Source of the DNA: Pseudomonadota bacterium
GTDB lineage: Bacteria > Pseudomonadota > Gammaproteobacteria > Burkholderiales > Burkholderiaceae_C
NCBI GenBank assembly: GCA_963205115.1
Contig: CAUJHV010000074.1
Coordinates: forward strand, 22,357 to 86,356
Reading direction: 5' to 3'
DNA: 64,000 bases
Of the stretch, positions 34,881-43,904 are shown piece by piece; the stretch's first letter is position 1, and each line of letters opens with the position of its first letter. The position numbers were made by a program, and so were the translations under genes. Under the pieces are notes generated by a model. That model searched no databases, had not been told where the DNA came from, and was given only the letters and a program-made list of their open reading frames with translations.

Positions 34881-37800
34881 TCACGGCGCGGTGAACCGCA
34901 CGGCGCCGTTCCACGGCACCCAACCGCCGTAGATGTTGGCGGCGACCAGGTCCAGGCCGTCGGTCGCCTGGGCGCCCCAGCCCTTGTCGATGACCACGCC
35001 TGCCGTACCCACGGGCACCGTCAGCCCACGCACCGTGATCGACTCGACGAAGAGGTTGCGGTCCTCGCCGTTGATCATCGCGTCGTTGGTGAAGTGCAGG
35101 TCGATGCGGTCGCCAGGGGCCACAGCCGGGGTCGTGAAGACCATGTCCTGCACCGTGGCGAAGTCGACCAGTCGAGTCGCGACCAGGCTGCCGTTGATGC
35201 GCAGTTCCATCTGCGCCCCGACGCCGGCCGCCAGCGTGGCGCGGCCGCGAACCGTCACGGTGCCGGTCGACGGATCGCCGGGCACCACGATGCGCATGGC
35301 CGAGTCCCAGGGCATCCAGCCGCCGGTCTGCGTGGCGTTGCGCACATCCACGCCGTCGAAAGCCGCGGCGCCCGATCCCACGTCCAGCGTCACCCCGGCC
35401 GCGTTGGCCGCCAGCGTCGTGCCGCCGTTGACGCGCACCGACTGGATGGCCAGGTTGCGGTCTTCGCCGGCGATGGTGGTGTCGTTCTTGAAGACGATCT
35501 CGATCAGCGAGTCCTTCACCAGCGTGGCTGTGTCGACGAACAGATCGACCCAGCTGCGCGAATCGAGCTGGCCCGACGCCACGACGACGCGGTCGACGCG
35601 CACTTCGAACAGCGCGCCGATCTTGTCGGCCAGCGTGGCGAGTGCACGCACGATCAGGTTGGCCTGGCTGGCCGGGGCGGCGGCTTCGTCCTTGTCGATC
35701 TGCTGCGTGTAGGCCACGACCTGGGCGAGTTCCGTCGCACCCAGCGTGAGGCCGCGGTGCGACTGGATGGCCGCCTGCAGCGTCGGCGCAGAGCCGTCGT
35801 GCAGGTACGGCGCGGTCGCCCAAGCGTCGCGCAGCGTCGGCGCGTCGATCCCGCCCAGCATCTTGCCCAGGCGCAGCCCGCTGGCCGCCTTGATCGTGCC
35901 CACGTCGTGCAGCACCTGGCCGCGGCTGTCCGAGAAGTCGCCGCCGCCGTGGCAGCTGGCGCAGCGCGTGGCAAAGACGGTGCGGCCGGCCGCGGCTTCC
36001 GCTGTCAGCGCCCCGTTCGTGTCGCGCATCGGGCTGGCCGATGCACTGTCCAGCGAGGCGACATAGGCGGCCAGCGCGTCCAGGTCGGCGCTGACGCCGG
36101 CCTTGGCGTCGCCCAGCGGCTGGCTGCGCGTGCCGGTGGCGAGGTCGGCATCGGCCATCAGGCCCGTGCCACCAGCCAGCGAGCGGATCTGCGCCTCGAA
36201 GTCCTGCACCTCGTCGAAATTGGCGCTCCAGTGCAGGCGGCCCTGGCCGCCGGCGCGTCCGCGCAGGCTGATGGTGTTGCGCAGGCCTTCACCGGCATGC
36301 GTCAGGTCCCAGGTCCGGCCGTCGTGACCGCCGTCGTTGTGGCAAACGGCACAGCTCATGTAACGGTCGGCCGCCAGGCGCGGATCGCGTGCATCGTAGA
36401 AGAGCTGCTTGCCCTTCAGCACGGTCGGGCTGAGGCGCTCGGTGTCGACCGCCTGCAGCGTGGTGAGCGACGGCACCGCGGCGATGCCCGCAGTCAGCAG
36501 CGGCCGCAGGTCGTACACGCCCACGCTGCGGTCCATGAAGTTGTTGACGTAGAGCGTGAAACCGTCGGCAGACAGCGTCAGCCCCTGCGGGGCGCGACCC
36601 ACGTCGAAGCGCGTGACCTGCGCGCCGGAGTGCGCGTCGAGCACGGCCACTTCGCGACTGGTCTCCAGGGCCACGAACATCAGCACGCCGCGGATGTCGT
36701 AGGCGACCGCACTGGCCAGGCTGGCGTTGTCGTGGTCGATGCGGCGGGGCAGGTCTTCCGCGCCGGCACCGGTGCCCTTGAGCACCACGCGCGAGCTGAT
36801 GGCACGCACCGTATTCTGGAAATTCAGCGCCGTGGCGTTGCGCAGCTGGCCCCGCTTGACGTTGTCCTGCTTGCCGGGCACGTAGGCCTGGCTGTTGTCG
36901 GGCGAGATCGTCAGCGGGCCCAGGTAGTTGGGCAGCCCGCTGCCCTGGCTTTCGCTGTCGCTGCGGTCGGCGTGCGCCAGGACGATGGTGCGCGTCAGGG
37001 TCATCGCCGTGGCGTCCAGCTGGAGCACCTCGCCGCCAGTGCCGGCCGGCGTGCTCACCGTGGCGGTGCTCTCGCCGGGCATCGGCGGCGTGATGTAGCG
37101 CGTGACGTACACCTCTTTGCCGCTGCCGGATACCGACACGTGGCGGACGTTCGGCCCGACGGCGAGCTGGCCGGTCTGCACAAAGCTGTTGGTGTCGAAG
37201 CGCAGCACCTGCCCGGTGCCCTCGAGCGCCACGAAAGCCTGGTTGGCGGTCGGCGAGATGGCCACGCCGTACGGCTGCGAGCCCCGCGGCAGCGCGATTG
37301 TCCGCACGGTGGCCCGCGTGTACGGGTCGATGACGGCGATCGTCGAATCGAACTTGCTGGTCACCCACAGCTGTCCGGCGCTCGACACCGCAATGCTGCG
37401 GGGACCCGCGCCCACGGCCACTTCGCCGACCTTTTCGTTGGTGAGTGTGTCGAAGCCGGAGATGGAGTCGTTGTCCTGGTTGACGACCCACAGGCGATCC
37501 CGGCCGTGGATGGGCACTTCGACGGTCACGTTGGTGGACGCGGTCGGGCGCTTGTCGCCGGTCGGCAGGTAGACCGTCTGCAGGAAGGTGCGGCTGACGG
37601 TCATGCCGCTGGCGTCACGCACACGCAGCGTGACGGCATACGTGCCGGGCTTGTCGTAGGTCTTGTAGACATTGGGCTGCGACGACCAGGCGGTGTCCGC
37701 GCTGCCGTCGCCGAAGGACCACGCGTACTCGACCGTGCCCTGGCCGGTGGCCGTGGCGGCAAAGGCCGCGCTGCTGCCGACCATGCTGGCGCCCGGCGTG

Positions 37801-39743
37801 GGCATCAGGGTCAGCGTCAGTGCCGTCTGCGGCGTGACCGTCCAGACGAAGCTGGCGCTGTGGGTGTAGCTGCCGTCACTGGCCGCGACCACGACGTCAT
37901 AGCTGCCCGATGTGCCCGGCGTGCCGCTGATCAGGCCCGTGCTGGCGTTGATCGTCACGCCCGGCGGCAGTCCGGCCGCGCTGTAGGTCAGGCGGTCGCC
38001 ATTCGGGTCGGTGGCCAGGATCGTGCGGTTGAAGGCTGCACCCAGCGCGCTGGTCAGGTTGCCCGGGTTCGTGACCACCGGCGTCACATCGGTACGTGCC
38101 GGCGGTGCGATGCCCATGCGCAGGATGCGGGCCTGCGAAGGCACGCCGGCATCGTCGAAGACAAACAGCATGTAGTAGCCGGGCGTTGCCTCACCGGCGC
38201 GGGCCGGGGCATTAACGGCCAGCGTGGCGCCGGCGGATGTGGCGCTGCGGGTGAAGGGCAGGTCGAGGAATCGCTGGTCGAAGTTCCAGCCGTGCGTGAC
38301 CGAGCCGGTCTTGACGAGCGTCACGCGCGAAATGGGCCTAGACCCGCTGGTCTGGACCGTGAAGGTCTTGCCGATTTCCAGCCAGTCCGGTGTGGCGGTG
38401 ATGGCCGGACGCGCAGCGACCGTGCCATCGGCGCCGAAGAGGTAGGGCGGGTAGTAGACCTCGACATTGCGCTCACCCAGCGGGTTGCCGCCCACTGGCG
38501 CCGGCGCGCCGCCGCCACCCACCAGCACGGTCGCGTCAGGCAGCAGCAGCGCGGTGGAGTGGTACAGCCGCGCGCGGGCCTGCTCGGCACCCAGCGTCCA
38601 TTGACCGGTGACCGGGTTCCAGGTCTCGGCACGGCGGTTGGCGCCCGGCAGTTCGTTCCACACCGGGCTTCCGCCGGTGATGAGCACCTGGCCATTGGGC
38701 AGGAGCGTCGCCGTATTGAGCTTGCGATTGGTGCTGGTCGATTGCGTGGGCGTGAACACCGGATTGCCGCTGGTCACGTCGATCACCGCCGCGGCATTGG
38801 TATTGCCGGCTATTTGCAGGATGCGGCCCGGGCGGAACATCGCCGAGCTGCCCGTGCCGAAGTACTGCCAGGGCAGGATGGTGCGCGCGGAGACGCTGCC
38901 CGTGCCGCTGGGGTCCACGAAGTACATGCGGCCTTCGTAGTCGTAGCCGAAGACGCGGCTGTCCGGCATGACGTAGTTGCGCGGATAGGACCACAGCAGG
39001 AAGCTCGTATCGGCCGTGGTCAGGCGGCGGAAGCTGCCGTCGAGCTGCCGCACCTCAGGGTTGCTGGTGCCGCCGAAACCGCCCTGGATGTACGTCTCGC
39101 CGGTGGGAAGCGTGATGGAGCTCGAGTACCAGCGCGGCTGGTTCATCTGAATGCCGGCGCTCAACGAGTTGGTCGCGGCGTTGAAGACGCTGCTGCCGGT
39201 GATGCCGATGAAGGTGCTGCGCACCCCGTTCCAGGCGTCGCCTCCGGCCATGAAGACATTCGGCGCGCCACTGGCGTCCACGGGCGGCAGCAGCAGCTGG
39301 GAGCCGCAGAAGATGTCGTTGCCGGTGCCGTTGACGACCGACAGGTGGCCAGCGGTGGGCTCGCCGGCGTTGTCCCAGACGTCCAGGCTGAAGTAGGCGG
39401 TGGACGCGCCGTCGGGCTGGCTGCCGTAGGTCATCACGCGGCCATCGGGCATCAGCACCGAGTGGATGGGAATCAGCGGCCAGTCGTAAACGGCACTCCA
39501 TACGCCATTCACGTGGGCATCCGCCGGGATCTGCGCCGGCAGCGTCGTGCCCATCGATTGCTTGCGCGAGACCTGCGTCGAGCTCTCCGCGCCGGAGATC
39601 GCTCCCGCCGCTGCGCCGGCAGTCTCGCCGGTGCCGCCGCCGCCGCCACAGGCCGCCAGCATGGCCGATGCCAGCAGGCTCATGGCGGCTGTGCATGGGT
39701 GCAGGCGGCGGATCGATCGGCTCGGGCAGGCGGGTGTCGACAT
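34881..39743 (-). CDS. multidomain lipoprotein: copper radical oxidase-like, propeller, di-haem and CBM-like repeats
   Basis: A 1620-residue predicted lipoprotein (lipobox LAAC, Cys32, then a Gly run). Residues about 60-545 are a kelch-type galactose/glyoxal oxidase-like domain plus its C-terminal Ig-like domain. All copper-radical ligands are present: Cys146 (IFCGS) and Tyr206 (RWYSS) for the Cys-Tyr cofactor, Tyr394-His395 (LYHST) and His484 (VTHGW). Next come a putative Ig domain (about 555-645), a PKD-like domain (about 655-735) and a YVTN/NHL-like propeller (about 745-1090). Two haem c sites follow, CAVCH (Cys1131, Cys1134, His1135) and CASCH (Cys1261, Cys1264, His1265), as in the di-haem cytochrome c peroxidase/MauG family. 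The C-terminus holds two repeats with NDTTIAGEDRNL and NDAMINGEDRNL, like calcium-dependent carbohydrate-binding modules. ATG at 39743 has GGAG 10 bases upstream. Substrate unknown. Confidence 0.88.
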   Translation of the reverse strand: MSTPACPSRSIRRLHPCTAAMSLLASAMLAACGGGGGTGETAGAAAGAISGAESSTQVSRKQSMGTTLPAQIPADAHVNGVWSAVYDWPLIPIHSVLMPDGRVMTYGSQPDGASTAYFSLDVWDNAGEPTAGHLSVVNGTGNDIFCGSQLLLPPVDASGAPNVFMAGGDAWNGVRSTFIGITGSSVFNAATNSLSAGIQMNQPRWYSSSITLPTGETYIQGGFGGTSNPEVRQLDGSFRRLTTADTSFLLWSYPRNYVMPDSRVFGYDYEGRMYFVDPSGTGSVSARTILPWQYFGTGSSAMFRPGRILQIAGNTNAAAVIDVTSGNPVFTPTQSTSTNRKLNTATLLPNGQVLITGGSPVWNELPGANRRAETWNPVTGQWTLGAEQARARLYHSTALLLPDATVLVGGGGAPAPVGGNPLGERNVEVYYPPYLFGADGTVAARPAITATPDWLEIGKTFTVQTSGSRPISRVTLVKTGSVTHGWNFDQRFLDLPFTRSATSAGATLAVNAPARAGEATPGYYMLFVFDDAGVPSQARILRMGIAPPARTDVTPVVTNPGNLTSALGAAFNRTILATDPNGDRLTYSAAGLPPGVTINASTGLISGTPGTSGSYDVVVAASDGSYTHSASFVWTVTPQTALTLTLMPTPGASMVGSSAAFAATATGQGTVEYAWSFGDGSADTAWSSQPNVYKTYDKPGTYAVTLRVRDASGMTVSRTFLQTVYLPTGDKRPTASTNVTVEVPIHGRDRLWVVNQDNDSISGFDTLTNEKVGEVAVGAGPRSIAVSSAGQLWVTSKFDSTIAVIDPYTRATVRTIALPRGSQPYGVAISPTANQAFVALEGTGQVLRFDTNSFVQTGQLAVGPNVRHVSVSGSGKEVYVTRYITPPMPGESTATVSTPAGTGGEVLQLDATAMTLTRTIVLAHADRSDSESQGSGLPNYLGPLTISPDNSQAYVPGKQDNVKRGQLRNATALNFQNTVRAISSRVVLKGTGAGAEDLPRRIDHDNASLASAVAYDIRGVLMFVALETSREVAVLDAHSGAQVTRFDVGRAPQGLTLSADGFTLYVNNFMDRSVGVYDLRPLLTAGIAAVPSLTTLQAVDTERLSPTVLKGKQLFYDARDPRLAADRYMSCAVCHNDGGHDGRTWDLTHAGEGLRNTISLRGRAGGQGRLHWSANFDEVQDFEAQIRSLAGGTGLMADADLATGTRSQPLGDAKAGVSADLDALAAYVASLDSASASPMRDTNGALTAEAAAGRTVFATRCASCHGGGDFSDSRGQVLHDVGTIKAASGLRLGKMLGGIDAPTLRDAWATAPYLHDGSAPTLQAAIQSHRGLTLGATELAQVVAYTQQIDKDEAAAPASQANLIVRALATLADKIGALFEVRVDRVVVASGQLDSRSWVDLFVDTATLVKDSLIEIVFKNDTTIAGEDRNLAIQSVRVNGGTTLAANAAGVTLDVGSGAAAFDGVDVRNATQTGGWMPWDSAMRIVVPGDPSTGTVTVRGRATLAAGVGAQMELRINGSLVATRLVDFATVQDMVFTTPAVAPGDRIDLHFTNDAMINGEDRNLFVESITVRGLTVPVGTAGVVIDKGWGAQATDGLDLVAANIYGGWVPWNGAVRFTAP

Positions 39744-39938
39744 CACGTGCAATCTCCAGGGGGGACTTCGCTGGTCGCGGGACGCCGGGCGTCTCCGCGA
39801 GCTTGAGCGATGCATTCTGGAGAGGGCCGCCTGGCGGACCGGGCCCGCAAACCGAGGGTCCGCGCCCTGGCCGCAGGCTTGCCGTGATGTTGTGCGCGGG
39901 TGCCGGGCGGGGCCGCCGTCAGGCGCTCGCGGAGTACT

Positions 39939-40532
39939 TCACAGGTTGTCGGCCCAACGACGCCGCAGGAGCTTGGCCGCCAGCATCAGCAGCACGATCA
40001 GCTGCACGAACGGGCCGGCCGTGACGGGTGTCGACATGCCGGCTTGCATGGCGCGCGAGCCGGTGTTGCGGTCGGTGCCGGTCACGCGAGCCAGCCAGGT
40101 GAACACCGCAGGGCTTTCGAATAGCGTGGGCCGCTCGGTGGCCATCGCGAAGGGCGGCGGCACCTGGGAGAGGTCCACCGTGGCGACCGGCGCGTGCGCC
40201 GGCACCGTTGACGGCCAGTGTGGCTGGGCAGCGGTATGGACACGGCTGAGGCCGTCGTCCAAGGCGCTGTCGTCCGAATCGGGCAGCGCCTGGCGTGTCC
40301 AGGCCATGGCGCCGCCGATCGGCGCACCGGACCATTGGACGCGGGGCACCGGACTTGTGAAACGCGGTGGCGCGGCGGCGCCGAACCAGGCGTGCGAACA
40401 AGCGCCCACCGGCATGAACGCCTCGGACGCGGCTTGCAAGCCGCGCTCGAACGACACCGGCGCGCACGCCCACGCCGCCGGCACGTGCATCAACAGCACG
40501 AGCCCCGCGGCGCCAATCACCTTCATCGGCAT
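39939..40532 (-). CDS. small exported protein with C-terminal membrane anchor, unknown function
   Basis: A 197-residue protein with no recognised family. It begins MPMKVIGAAGLVLLMHVPAAWACAP, a clear Sec signal peptide with cleavage near AWA|C, and ends with one hydrophobic helix (AGPFVQLIVLLMLAAKLLRRRWADNL trimmed: helix at about residues 168-187) followed by Arg-Arg-Arg. This signal-plus-C-terminal-anchor layout resembles sorting-signal proteins but no PEP-CTERM or GlyGly motif is seen. ATG at 40532 was selected because AAGGGG lies 8 bases upstream; an ATG at 40526 is also in frame. This reading frame is favoured over the opposite-strand and other minus-strand frames of similar length because only it shows an exported-protein pattern. 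It is 195 bases upstream of the large lipoprotein gene on the same strand. Confidence 0.6.
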   Translation of the reverse strand: MPMKVIGAAGLVLLMHVPAAWACAPVSFERGLQAASEAFMPVGACSHAWFGAAAPPRFTSPVPRVQWSGAPIGGAMAWTRQALPDSDDSALDDGLSRVHTAAQPHWPSTVPAHAPVATVDLSQVPPPFAMATERPTLFESPAVFTWLARVTGTDRNTGSRAMQAGMSTPVTAGPFVQLIVLLMLAAKLLRRRWADNL

Positions 40533-40670
40533 GGCTGCCACCCCTTAACGACACAAATTATTTGCAGTCATTATGGTTATCGGCCACCGGCGCGGCGGGT
40601 GCGAACCCTCAGGCACGTTCCCGCAGATGACGGCCCGCAAACGGGGGCATGCCGTTGCCTTGTGCCCATG

Positions 40671-40699
40671 AAAAAGGGCTGCCCGCGGGCAGCCCTTTT
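40671..40699. terminator. strong bidirectional intrinsic terminator
   Basis: Perfect 13-base stem AAAAGGGCTGCCC / GGGCAGCCCTTTT with a 2-base loop; the minus-strand reading ends in TTTTT and the plus-strand reading in TTTT. It lies 51 bases past the stop of the binding-protein gene (minus strand) and so ends the liv-type operon; it also isolates the small exported gene downstream. Confidence 0.9.
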
Positions 40700-40749
40700 C
40701 ATCGCGCGCGGGCCGTTGGTGGCCCGCCCGTCAGACGGAACTCAAGTCG

Positions 40750-41904
40750 TCACTTCATGTAGTCGGAGACAACGACCCAGCGGGCATCCTTCAGCTGCGA
40801 CAGGCGCGACAGGTTGCTGCCCAGGCGCTTTTGCGGGCCGAAGGTGGCTTCGGCGCTGCCGAAGATGTCCGGCGGAATGGTCATGGTGTCCATGGCCTTG
40901 ATGAAGGTCTCGGTGGACAGGTTGGCACCGGCCTTGGTCGAGGCGCGGATGATCGTGTCGATCACGTTGTAGCCGTAGACGGAGAACACGGTCGGGTCTT
41001 CGTTGAACTTCGTCTTGTACTTGTTGGCCCAGAAGCTCACTTGCTGCGAAGCCGCATCCAGGTACGGATGCTGGACCGTCATCGTCGCGTACAGGCCGTC
41101 CATGGCCTTGCCGCCGAGCTTGTGGATCAGGTCGGTGTAGGCCGCGCTGCTGCCCAGGAAGGTCGGGCTGAAGCCGGTCTTGCGGCTCTCGCCAATGGCC
41201 CCGATGGTCTCGCGGATGATGGTACCCAGCACGACGAAGTCGCAGCCCGCCGACTTCATGCGGGCGACCTGGCTGGAAAAATCGGTGGCGCCGCGCTTGT
41301 AGGTGGTCTTCTCGGCCAGTTCCACCCCGATGTCCTTCAGGCCGGCCTCCGCGCCGCGCATGACTTCCAGGCCGAACTCGTCGTCCTGGTACATCGTGCA
41401 GGCCTTCTTGGCCGCCCTTTCCTTGTAGAGCTTGGGCGCCGCGGACCTCATCTGGTCGAAATACGTGGCGGCGAAGCTGTACTTGAGCTTGTGGAAGGGC
41501 TCATACATTTCGCGCGCGGCGGTGACCGGGAAGAAGTTGATCACGTTCTTCTCGAACTGCACCGGCATGGCGGCCATGTTCTGCGCCGTGCCGATGTGGC
41601 CGGCCATGATGAAGATCTTGTCCTGGTTGACCAGCTTCTGTGCCGCCAGCACGGCCTTGCGCGGGTCGTAGGCCGAATCCTCGACGATCAGCTTGAGCTT
41701 GCGGCCGTTGACGCCGCCTTGTTCGTTGGCCTCGTCCACGCGCAGCAGCATGCCCAGGCGGACCTGCTTGCCGAAGCCGGCGATCGGCCCGGAAAGATCC
41801 TGGATCGAACCGATCACGATCTCGTTCTTGCTCACCCCTTGCTGGGCAAGGGCATGGCCGCTGGCAAGCGCCAGTGCGGCGGCAATCAAGGCTGGGGTCT
41901 TCAT
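40750..41904 (-). CDS. ABC transporter periplasmic substrate-binding protein (Liv/amide type)
   Basis: A 384-residue periplasmic-binding protein of the branched-chain amino acid/amide type (Peripla_BP_6). Signal peptide MKTPALIAAALALASGHALA, cleavage after ALA, then the fold opening NEIVIGSIQDLSGPIAGFGKQVRLGM. ATG at 41904 has GGAG about 9 bases upstream. It is the last gene of the operon livHMGF-ligase-binding protein, so binding and import of an organic acid or amino acid is expected; the presence of a CoA ligase gene between livF and this gene argues for an aromatic or fatty acid as substrate, which is inference. Confidence 0.93.
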   Translation of the reverse strand: MKTPALIAAALALASGHALAQQGVSKNEIVIGSIQDLSGPIAGFGKQVRLGMLLRVDEANEQGGVNGRKLKLIVEDSAYDPRKAVLAAQKLVNQDKIFIMAGHIGTAQNMAAMPVQFEKNVINFFPVTAAREMYEPFHKLKYSFAATYFDQMRSAAPKLYKERAAKKACTMYQDDEFGLEVMRGAEAGLKDIGVELAEKTTYKRGATDFSSQVARMKSAGCDFVVLGTIIRETIGAIGESRKTGFSPTFLGSSAAYTDLIHKLGGKAMDGLYATMTVQHPYLDAASQQVSFWANKYKTKFNEDPTVFSVYGYNVIDTIIRASTKAGANLSTETFIKAMDTMTIPPDIFGSAEATFGPQKRLGSNLSRLSQLKDARWVVVSDYMK

Positions 41905-41983
41905 CGTCGAGATCTCCTGGGTGGCGGTGGAAAGGCGGGGCAGCAACAGCAAACGCGTGAGCTCACGCGCGGGCCGACCAGGG

Positions 41984-43843
41984 CTAACCCCGATACATGC
42001 CGTCGATCAGCGCGGCGTACTTCTTCTGTACGAGGCTGCGTTTGAGCTTCATCGTCGGGGTGAGTTCCTCGTCTTCGGCGGTGAGCTGGTTTTCCAGCAG
42101 GCGGAAGACCTTGATCTGTTCGACGCGGGCGAACCTGGCGTTGACCTTGTCGATCTCCGCCTGGATGAGGTCCAGCACCTCGCGGGCACGGGTGAGGCTG
42201 GCGTAGTTGGAAAACGGCACGTCGTGGTCCTGGGCGAACTTCTCGACGTTCTCCTGGTCGATCATGATCAGCACGGTCAGGAACGGACGCTTGTCGCCAA
42301 TGACGACCGCGTCGGTGATGTAGGGCGAAAACTTCAGTTCGTTTTCCAGCTCGCTGGGCGTGATGTTCTTGCCACCGGCCGTGATGATGATGTCCTTCAT
42401 CCGGTCGGTGATGCGGAAGTAGCCCTCGGCATCGACCGTGCCGACGTCGCCCGTGTGCAGCCAGCCGTCCGCGTCGATCGTCTCGGCAGTCTTTTCCGGC
42501 TGGTTGAGGTAGCCCATGAAGCAGTTCGGACCGCGCACCAGGATCTCCTGCGTCTGCGGGTCCAGCTTCACCTCGTTGTAGCTGCAGGCCGGGCCGATCG
42601 AGCCGGGCTTGATGCGGGCCGCGGGCATGCCGGTGGACGCGCCGCCGGATTCGGTCTGCCCCCAGACCTCGAGCATCGGCACGCCCAGCGCGAGGTACCA
42701 GCGGATGAGCTCCGGCGAGATCGGCGCGGCGCCCGTCACGAGGAAGCGTGCCTGGTGGATGCCGACCATCTTGCGCACGTTGTCCAGGGCCAGCACACGC
42801 GCCAGGCGGAACTGCAGCCGCAGCAGCGCAGGGACGGGCTTGCCGGCCAGCACGAGATCGACGATGCGCCCGCCGACGCCGATCGACCACGCGTAGGCGA
42901 TCTGCTGCGCCTTGCTGGCCTCTGCCAGCGCGATGGTGACGGCCGAGTAGAACTTTTCCCAGACCCGCGGCACGGCCACGAAGACGGTGGGCGCAATCTC
43001 GCGCACGTTCTCGGCCACGGTGTCGGGGTTTTCGACGAAGTTCAGCTTTGCGCCGGTGTACATCGCAAAGTACTCGCCGCCCAGGCGCTCGGCCACGTGG
43101 CACAGCGGCAGGAAGCACATGCGCTCGTCCTGCTCGTTCTGGGCGATGAGCGTGTTGTAGCCGCGGGTGGTGTAGACCAGCCCCTGGTGGCTGTGCATCG
43201 CGCCCTTGGGCCGCCCGGTGGTGCCGGAGGTGTAGATCAGGATGGCCAGATCGGCGGGCTGGCGGGAGCGCTTGCGCTGGTCGAACAAGCCGGGGTGGGC
43301 CTGGTCGTGGCGGGCGCCCAGTTCACGCAGCGCCTGGTAGCTGATGACCATCGGGTCGTCCAGGCGCTGCAGGCCTTCCATGTCGTAGACGACGATCTTG
43401 CGCAGCAGCGGGAGCTGTTCGCGCACCGTCAGCGCCTTGTCCAACTGCTCTTCGTCTTCCACGAAGAGGACCACCGTGCGAGAGTCCTCGCACAGGTACT
43501 GCACCTGCGAGGCCGCATCGGTCGGGTAGATGCCGTTGGAAACCCCGCCCGCACTGAGGATGGCCAGGTCCGAGACCACCCACTCCGGCACGGTGTTCGA
43601 CAGGACAGAGGCACAGTCGCCTGGCTCCAAACCCAGCGCGACCAAGCCCATCGTGATCTCGCGCACCGCGCCGCCGACCTCGGTCCAGGTGTGTTCGCGC
43701 CACAGTCCCAGGTGCTTCTCGCGCAGCCACACCTGCGGGCCGCGCATCGCCACCGCATTCCAGAAGACCTCGGGAATCGTGTCGCCAGGCACGACGACAT
43801 CGTTGCGCGGCTGGATGTGGGAGGTGTCCCAGAGAACCGACAT
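41984..43843 (-). CDS. AMP-dependent acyl/aryl-CoA ligase
   Basis: A 619-residue ANL-superfamily ligase that activates a carboxylic acid to acyl-CoA via an acyl-adenylate. The AMP-binding loop ILIYTSGTTGRPKGAMHSH, the WGQTESGG motif (A5) and the hinge GWLHTGDVGTVDAEGYFRITDRMKD are intact, and the catalytic lysine-containing C-terminal domain is present (ELTPTMKLKRSLVQKKY). Length and motifs resemble FadD15-type long-chain ligases. ATG at 43843. It sits within the ABC importer operon, suggesting vectorial activation of the imported acid. Specific substrate cannot be read from sequence. Confidence 0.92.
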   Translation of the reverse strand: MSVLWDTSHIQPRNDVVVPGDTIPEVFWNAVAMRGPQVWLREKHLGLWREHTWTEVGGAVREITMGLVALGLEPGDCASVLSNTVPEWVVSDLAILSAGGVSNGIYPTDAASQVQYLCEDSRTVVLFVEDEEQLDKALTVREQLPLLRKIVVYDMEGLQRLDDPMVISYQALRELGARHDQAHPGLFDQRKRSRQPADLAILIYTSGTTGRPKGAMHSHQGLVYTTRGYNTLIAQNEQDERMCFLPLCHVAERLGGEYFAMYTGAKLNFVENPDTVAENVREIAPTVFVAVPRVWEKFYSAVTIALAEASKAQQIAYAWSIGVGGRIVDLVLAGKPVPALLRLQFRLARVLALDNVRKMVGIHQARFLVTGAAPISPELIRWYLALGVPMLEVWGQTESGGASTGMPAARIKPGSIGPACSYNEVKLDPQTQEILVRGPNCFMGYLNQPEKTAETIDADGWLHTGDVGTVDAEGYFRITDRMKDIIITAGGKNITPSELENELKFSPYITDAVVIGDKRPFLTVLIMIDQENVEKFAQDHDVPFSNYASLTRAREVLDLIQAEIDKVNARFARVEQIKVFRLLENQLTAEDEELTPTMKLKRSLVQKKYAALIDGMYRG

Positions 43844-43904
43844 CAGCGCTCCTGCATTCGGCCGTGGGCGGCAGGCGGGTGGGGGAGGGTGGGTTCGACG
43901 TGCC

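Noticed and set aside
35094..39806. Open frame of about 1570 codons on the plus strand opposite the oxidase lipoprotein gene
   Set aside because: No family motifs and biased composition; the opposite strand contains a coherent multidomain protein with intact catalytic residues.
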